The notes beneath the pieces were generated by a model. That model worked only from the letters and a program-made list of their open reading frames with translations, did not search any database and was not told where the DNA came from. From URNF01 sp045638005 (GTDB lineage Bacteria > Bacillota > Clostridia > Oscillospirales > Acutalibacteraceae), in assembly GCA_045638005.1 (NCBI GenBank), contig JAZUAN010000040.1:1-18127 (forward strand): a stretch of 18,127 bases of DNA. Reading direction: 5' to 3'. This document shows positions 14,249-18,127 of this stretch, one piece after another. The first letter of the stretch is position 1, and the number at the start of each line of letters is the position of its first letter. The position numbers and the translations under genes are program-made.

Positions 14249-15676
14249 ATGTTGTCAGACAGAAAGGAAAATCTGATAAAGAACACCGCGCTGTTTGCGC
14301 TTGGTAATCTCGGCTCTAAGCTCTTGCAGGTTGTTTTAGTGCCGTATTATACTCGCGTGATGACCAGCGAGGAATTCGGTACCACCGACATTTTGCAAGC
14401 GGTGGTAGCATTGCTCATGCCGATTTTTTCGTTTACCATCTATGAAGGCGTTTTCCGTTATGCGATGGAACAGGATTTTGACCGCAAGAGCGTATTTTCC
14501 ACAGGTGTGCTGATCTCGGGCTTGGGTGCACTGGTGCTGTGTTTGGTAGGTGCTGTATGCTCCATATTTTTGTCACCTATATACGTTTGGTTGGTGGTAG
14601 CTAATACGGTAGCAGTTATTTTCAGAAGCCTTTTATCGCAGTATACACGCGCTATCAATCGCATAGGGTTATTTACGGCGGACAATCTGCTGATAACCGT
14701 TTTTGTTTTGATGCTCAACTTCTTCTTTATTACAGAATTACAGTGGGGGATAGAAGGGTATATCCTCGGCTATACCCTCGCGAACGTTTTATCCTGCGTG
14801 CTGCTTGCAATTTGTCTGGGGCACGATCGTAAAGTGAGCGTGAAAAGCCTTGATGGCTTTTTGATGCAGGAAATGCTGCTGTTTTCCGCGCCGCTGATCC
14901 CAAATGCGATCTGTTGGTGGATATCCAGTTTTGCGGATCGTATTATCATCACAACGCAGCTCGGTGGTGCAGCCAACGGCTTGTACGCTGCGGCGCACAA
15001 GATCCCCAGTTTGCTCACCGTATTGGTAACCGTATTTTTTCAGGCGTGGCAGATCTCGGCGAATGAGGAATTTAAAAAGAAAGATATTTCGATCTTTTAC
15101 ACGGAAATTCACGACCAGATTTTTGCATCCGTGGCGTTGATATCCTCGGCGTTGATTTTGCTTTGTCGTCCGATTACCGATGTGTTTTTAGGCGCTTCGT
15201 ATGAATCTGCCTGGTTGTATATGCCGGTGCTGTTGGTCGCGATGACCTTTTTCTCGTTTGCACAGTTTTTGGGCTCTATCTATTCTGCTAACAAGCATAC
15301 GGGGATGGCGCTGGTCACCAATTTTGTGGCGGTGGTGGTAAACCTGCTGCTCAATATCGTTTTGGTGCCGAAAGTAGGGGTTCTCGGCGCCGGCATTGCT
15401 ACCGCTATCAGTTATTTTGTGTTGTGGATGATCCGCGTAAAAGATACCCGTAAGATCGTGGAAATTCGCTATCGCAAGCTGCCGATGACACTTGCGGTGC
15501 TCATTCTCATCGGACAAACAGTGTTGATGTCCTTGGAGGTTGATGCGACGCTGACATACGTTATCTGCGCTGCGGGTACGCTGTTGCTCATCGTGCTGTT
15601 TTGGAAAACCTTTGCGGGATTGTTTCGTTTTATCGGAAAACTGTTTAAAAAAATCGCCGGATATGGAGCTGGATGA
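14249..15676 (+). CDS. Wzx-type polysaccharide flippase (MOP superfamily)
   Basis: This membrane protein of 475 residues would flip the lipid-linked glycan from the cytoplasmic to the outer face. The family start is clear (KNTALFALGNLGSKLLQVVL, then YTRVMTSEEFGTTDI), and there are about twelve to fourteen membrane segments. PNAICWWISSFADRIIIT and SAPLIPN in the middle repeat are typical of polysaccharide_synt/RfbX proteins. The C-terminal tail after the last segment is short and basic (KLFKKIAGYGAG). ATG 14249 lies 8 bases after the fused transferase stop, with GGGTGA as a modest ribosome site. Its stop overlaps the next start in ATGA, which indicates translational coupling. Confidence 0.92.
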   Translation: MLSDRKENLIKNTALFALGNLGSKLLQVVLVPYYTRVMTSEEFGTTDILQAVVALLMPIFSFTIYEGVFRYAMEQDFDRKSVFSTGVLISGLGALVLCLVGAVCSIFLSPIYVWLVVANTVAVIFRSLLSQYTRAINRIGLFTADNLLITVFVLMLNFFFITELQWGIEGYILGYTLANVLSCVLLAICLGHDRKVSVKSLDGFLMQEMLLFSAPLIPNAICWWISSFADRIIITTQLGGAANGLYAAAHKIPSLLTVLVTVFFQAWQISANEEFKKKDISIFYTEIHDQIFASVALISSALILLCRPITDVFLGASYESAWLYMPVLLVAMTFFSFAQFLGSIYSANKHTGMALVTNFVAVVVNLLLNIVLVPKVGVLGAGIATAISYFVLWMIRVKDTRKIVEIRYRKLPMTLAVLILIGQTVLMSLEVDATLTYVICAAGTLLLIVLFWKTFAGLFRFIGKLFKKIAGYGAG

Positions 15677-16818
15677 TGGAAAGGGTATACAATACAAAAT
15701 TTGAGTGTTGCGGCTGCACCTTGTGTGCGGAAAAATGCCCGACCGATGCGATTGATATGGAAATGACCGATGGTTTCGCGTATCCGGTTATTGACTTTAA
15801 AAAGTGCATCGATTGCGGGCTTTGTCGGCGCGTGTGCGTGATACAGCATCCGTTTGAGGGTGCAGTATCTACGGCAGATGCGTTCGCGGGTGTGGCCTTG
15901 GATGAGCAGGTGCGCATGAAAAGCTCGTCGGGCGGCGCTTTTACTGTGCTTTCTGATGCGATTTTACAGCAGGATGGCGCGGTTTGCGGTGCGATTTTCG
16001 ATGACCTTATGCAGGTACGGCACACTGTCACAGAAGCGATAACCGAACGCGACAAAATGCGCGGTTCAAAGTATGTGCAAAGTGATATGACCGGTGTGTA
16101 TGCACAGTTGGAAACGGTGTTAAAAGCGGGCAAAAAGGTGCTGTACACCGGTAATCCTTGTACGGTAGCGGCGGTAAAGCGGCGATTTGAAAAGTATGCC
16201 GATCAATTGTATACGATTGATCTCATTTGCCACGGTGTGCCTTCACCCGAGGTGTGGCGCGGGTATATTGCTTATATCGAAAGGTTGTACGGTAAAAGTG
16301 TGACCGACTATTCTTTCCGTGATAAACAAAACGGCTGGCGGGATTATCATGCGGTGGTCACCTTTTCGGACGGTACAACCGCCAAGGATACCGACGCTGT
16401 CAATAGCTTTGTCGAACTGTTCCGTTATGACCTGTGTTTGCGTCCGTCTTGTACGGCATGCCCGTATGCGGATATGAAGAGGGAAGGAGATATCACCCTC
16501 GGAGATTTTTGGGGTGTGGAAAAAGTGTTCCCCTCTATGGATGATAATAAAGGTGTTTCTGCTATCTTGATCAATACCGAAAAAGGCAAGGTGTTGCTTT
16601 CTGTTCTGCAGGAAAAAATGCAGTTACGCCCTTGTACCGCGGAGGATATCGCGGTGGGACAGAGCAATATGCGCCATCCTTCAAAAGCCTCTGTAAAGGC
16701 AAGTGCCTTTTCACGCGATCTGCGTGTATTACCGTTTGAAAAAGTATTGAAAAAGTACACCCGCGTCGGGCATAAGCGGCGGATGCTTGATGGCATAAAA
16801 AAGATTTTACGAAAATGA
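15673..16818 (+). CDS. ferredoxin plus FrhB/FdhB-type (coenzyme F420 hydrogenase/dehydrogenase beta subunit) protein
   Basis: This is a 381-residue iron-sulfur protein. An N-terminal 2[4Fe-4S] ferredoxin has Cys12-15-18-22 (CCGCTLCAEKCP) and Cys45-48-51-55 (CIDCGLCRRVC). FrhB_FdhB_N/C domains (PF04422, PF04432) follow with KSSSGGAF (83-90), GSKYVQSD, YTGNPC (158-163), ICHGVPSPEVW (185-195) and a later Cys255/Cys260/Cys263 set before DITLGDFWG, which could carry another cluster. The family in methanogens binds FAD and F420. The many bacterial copies in polysaccharide clusters have no settled role, and F420 need not be the cofactor here. The overlap with the flippase gene (ATGA) ties it to glycan export or modification. 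ATG 15673 or 15676 could be the start. Confidence 0.88.
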   Translation: MMERVYNTKFECCGCTLCAEKCPTDAIDMEMTDGFAYPVIDFKKCIDCGLCRRVCVIQHPFEGAVSTADAFAGVALDEQVRMKSSSGGAFTVLSDAILQQDGAVCGAIFDDLMQVRHTVTEAITERDKMRGSKYVQSDMTGVYAQLETVLKAGKKVLYTGNPCTVAAVKRRFEKYADQLYTIDLICHGVPSPEVWRGYIAYIERLYGKSVTDYSFRDKQNGWRDYHAVVTFSDGTTAKDTDAVNSFVELFRYDLCLRPSCTACPYADMKREGDITLGDFWGVEKVFPSMDDNKGVSAILINTEKGKVLLSVLQEKMQLRPCTAEDIAVGQSNMRHPSKASVKASAFSRDLRVLPFEKVLKKYTRVGHKRRMLDGIKKILRK

Positions 16819-16849
16819 CCGCGGCGCATACTGCGGTCATTCATATTTT
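16814..16849 (+). terminator. terminator of the polysaccharide operon, overlapping the last stop codon
   Basis: AATGACCGC (16814-16822) pairs perfectly with GCGGTCATT (16833-16841) and is followed by CATATTTT. The TGA stop codon of the preceding gene (16816-16818) lies inside the left arm. It ends just before the dinB promoter. Confidence 0.75.
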
Positions 16850-16852
16850 CAC

Positions 16853-16881
16853 TTGACAAAGCGAGAGGTATTTGCTAATAT
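16853..16881 (+). promoter_or_regulatory. dinB promoter
   Basis: TTGACA (16853-16858, full match), a 17-base spacer and TAATAT (16876-16881, four of six) form a sigma-A promoter. The LexA box starts two bases after the -10 element, so the repressor would cover the transcription start. Confidence 0.8.
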
Positions 16882-16882
16882 G

Positions 16883-16900
16883 AAAGAACAAATGTTCTTT
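16883..16900. promoter_or_regulatory. LexA/DinR SOS box
   Basis: AAAGAACAAATGTTCTTT has perfect 7-base inverted arms around AAAT. The core GAAC-N4-GTTC (16886-16897) fits the Gram-positive LexA operator (CGAAC-N4-GTTCG, with A/T instead of the outer C/G). Its position between the -10 box and the ribosome site of a DNA polymerase IV gene makes SOS control very likely. Confidence 0.87.
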
Positions 16901-16921
16901 CGCGGAAAAGGAGGGGTGGTC

Positions 16922-18127
16922 GTGCAGAAGGACAGAGTGATCTTGCATTGTGATTGCAACAGTTTTTTTGCTTCGGTTGAAATGGTGCGCGACCCGTCCC
17001 TGCGGGATGTGCCTATGGCGGTGTGTGGTGATCCGGAAAACCGTCACGGCATCATTTTGGCAAAAAACGAATTGGCGAAAGCGGCAGGCGTGGTGACCGC
17101 GGAAACGATATGGAAAGCACAGCGCAAGTGCCCGGGTCTTAGACTGGTGATGCCGCATCATGATGAATACGCGGCGTATTCCGAACGGGTCAATGCGATC
17201 TACGCTCGCTATACAGACATGGTGGAGTCGTTTGGTATAGATGAGTCGTGGCTGGATGTGACGGGTAGCCAAAAATTGTTTGGCAGTGGCAGGGAGATTG
17301 CCGATCGTTTGCGCCGCGAAGTAAAAACGGAAACAGGTCTTTCCATCTCGGTGGGAGTTTCCTTTAATAAGGTGTTTGCAAAGCTTGGTAGCGATTATAA
17401 AAAGCCGGATGCTACCACCGAGATCACCCGAGAGAATATGCACCGCATTGTATACCCGCTGCCGGTAGATACCTTGTTATACGTCGGCGGCGCGGTGCGC
17501 AAAGGTTTAGAAAAAATGATGATCCGCACAATCGGTGATTTGGCGGCGGCGGATCGCGCGGTGCTGCGCTCCACGTTTGGAAAAGCGGGAGAGATGCTAT
17601 CTATTTACGCGCGCGGCGAGGATACCGATCCGGTGCGTCGTATTGATGATGAACGCGAAGTGAAATCGGTGGGAAACGGCATGACCTTCCGCCATGATCT
17701 GACCAGTGAAGAAGAGATGTATACTGCCATTTGTATGCTGTCCGACTCGGTTGCGGCGCGCCTGAGAAAACGCGGACTTTTCTGTCGTACGGTACAGCTG
17801 ACGGTGAAAACGCCTTCTTTCCAGAATTTTAATCGACAGCAGGCTTTACCTGCTGCAACGTCCCTTTCCAGAGAGATTGCCGCTGCGGCGATGGAATTGC
17901 TGCGTAAAAGTGAATTCAAAAACACTTCTATCCGTATGCTAACAGTTACTGCCGCAAACCTTACCGACGAGGAAACCAAAACCCAAATCTCTCTTTTTGA
18001 AGAAAATGCCGAAGATATTACCCACGAAAAGCTGCAACGACTGGAAAATGCAATGGATGGTATCCGCGGAAAATACGGCCGCGCGTCCATAGGAATAGGC
18101 TCCTTGATCAAAAATGATTTTGTTATA
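16922..18127 (+). CDS. dinB: DNA polymerase IV, Y family (3' end beyond window)
   Basis: This is an error-prone translesion polymerase. The GTG start at 16922 has an excellent site, AAAGGAGG, 7 bases upstream. The 402 codons in view have no stop and reach the window edge. The palm has metal-binding Asp11 in LHCDCNSFFASVE, with Phe16 the likely steric gate, and Asp107-Glu108 in FGIDESWLDVT, all in the expected places. VGVSFNKVFAKLGSDYKKP is the thumb-proximal family motif. The little-finger domain follows, and a beta-clamp motif QISLF lies at 355-359. KYGRASIG near the edge is typical of the extreme C-terminus, so only a few residues are probably missing. Gly105 and Trp110 replace the commoner Ser and Tyr around the catalytic DE. 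A LexA box and its own promoter point to SOS induction. Confidence 0.93.
   Translation, partial: MQKDRVILHCDCNSFFASVEMVRDPSLRDVPMAVCGDPENRHGIILAKNELAKAAGVVTAETIWKAQRKCPGLRLVMPHHDEYAAYSERVNAIYARYTDMVESFGIDESWLDVTGSQKLFGSGREIADRLRREVKTETGLSISVGVSFNKVFAKLGSDYKKPDATTEITRENMHRIVYPLPVDTLLYVGGAVRKGLEKMMIRTIGDLAAADRAVLRSTFGKAGEMLSIYARGEDTDPVRRIDDEREVKSVGNGMTFRHDLTSEEEMYTAICMLSDSVAARLRKRGLFCRTVQLTVKTPSFQNFNRQQALPAATSLSREIAAAAMELLRKSEFKNTSIRMLTVTAANLTDEETKTQISLFEENAEDITHEKLQRLENAMDGIRGKYGRASIGIGSLIKNDFVI

Overview
The window looks like a chromosomal segment from a Gram-positive anaerobe of the class Clostridia, probably Oscillospirales-like. The signs are strong GGAGG-type ribosome sites, sigma-A promoters of TTGACA-17-TATACT type, lipoprotein-type signal peptides, a Firmicutes-style LexA box (GAAC-N4-GTTC), and a two-membrane-segment protein resembling a clostridial DUF family. 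This taxonomic call is inference. Almost all genes lie on the plus strand, in short, tightly packed operons. I saw no tRNA, rRNA, CRISPR array, insertion sequence or phage gene.

Left part (1-2345): the 3' end of an unidentified gene, an AEC-family permease with a bidirectional terminator, and then a scar. In the scar, the last ~48 codons of an AraC-type regulator (minus strand) abut the last ~295 codons of a family GH95/GH65-like glycoside hydrolase (plus strand). One deletion inside a divergent regulator/hydrolase pair would leave exactly this arrangement.

Middle-left (2345-5412): a complete ABC importer operon of the TrpXYZ-like type (PF04392 binding lipoprotein, BPD_transp_2 permease, ATPase). 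It has a near-consensus promoter, a perfect 15-bp hairpin between the binding-protein and permease genes, and a strong terminator. No T-box leader is present, so the substrate is open.

Middle (5413-9531): a small membrane protein (possibly DUF6106), a bifunctional NAD(P)H-hydrate repair enzyme (Nnr), an unrecognised lipoprotein, and a 12-segment MFS sugar-type transporter. The last three lie close together and may be co-transcribed.

Right (9574-16849): a compact five-gene surface-polysaccharide operon. It encodes a GT2 glycosyltransferase, a Wzy/O-antigen-ligase-like membrane protein, a fused GT4 glycosyltransferase/polysaccharide pyruvyl transferase, a Wzx-type flippase, and a ferredoxin/FrhB-type iron-sulfur flavoprotein homologue. 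Together these could assemble, pyruvylate, flip and polymerise or ligate a short glycan. No initiating phosphoglycosyl transferase or chain-length regulator is visible.

Right edge (16850-18127): dinB (DNA polymerase IV), expressed from a promoter with a perfect LexA/SOS operator just downstream of the -10 box. The gene runs off the window, probably only slightly short of its end.

The most noteworthy items are the fused GT4-pyruvyl transferase next to an iron-sulfur FrhB-like protein in a minimal glycan operon, the AraC/hydrolase deletion scar, and the SOS-controlled dinB.
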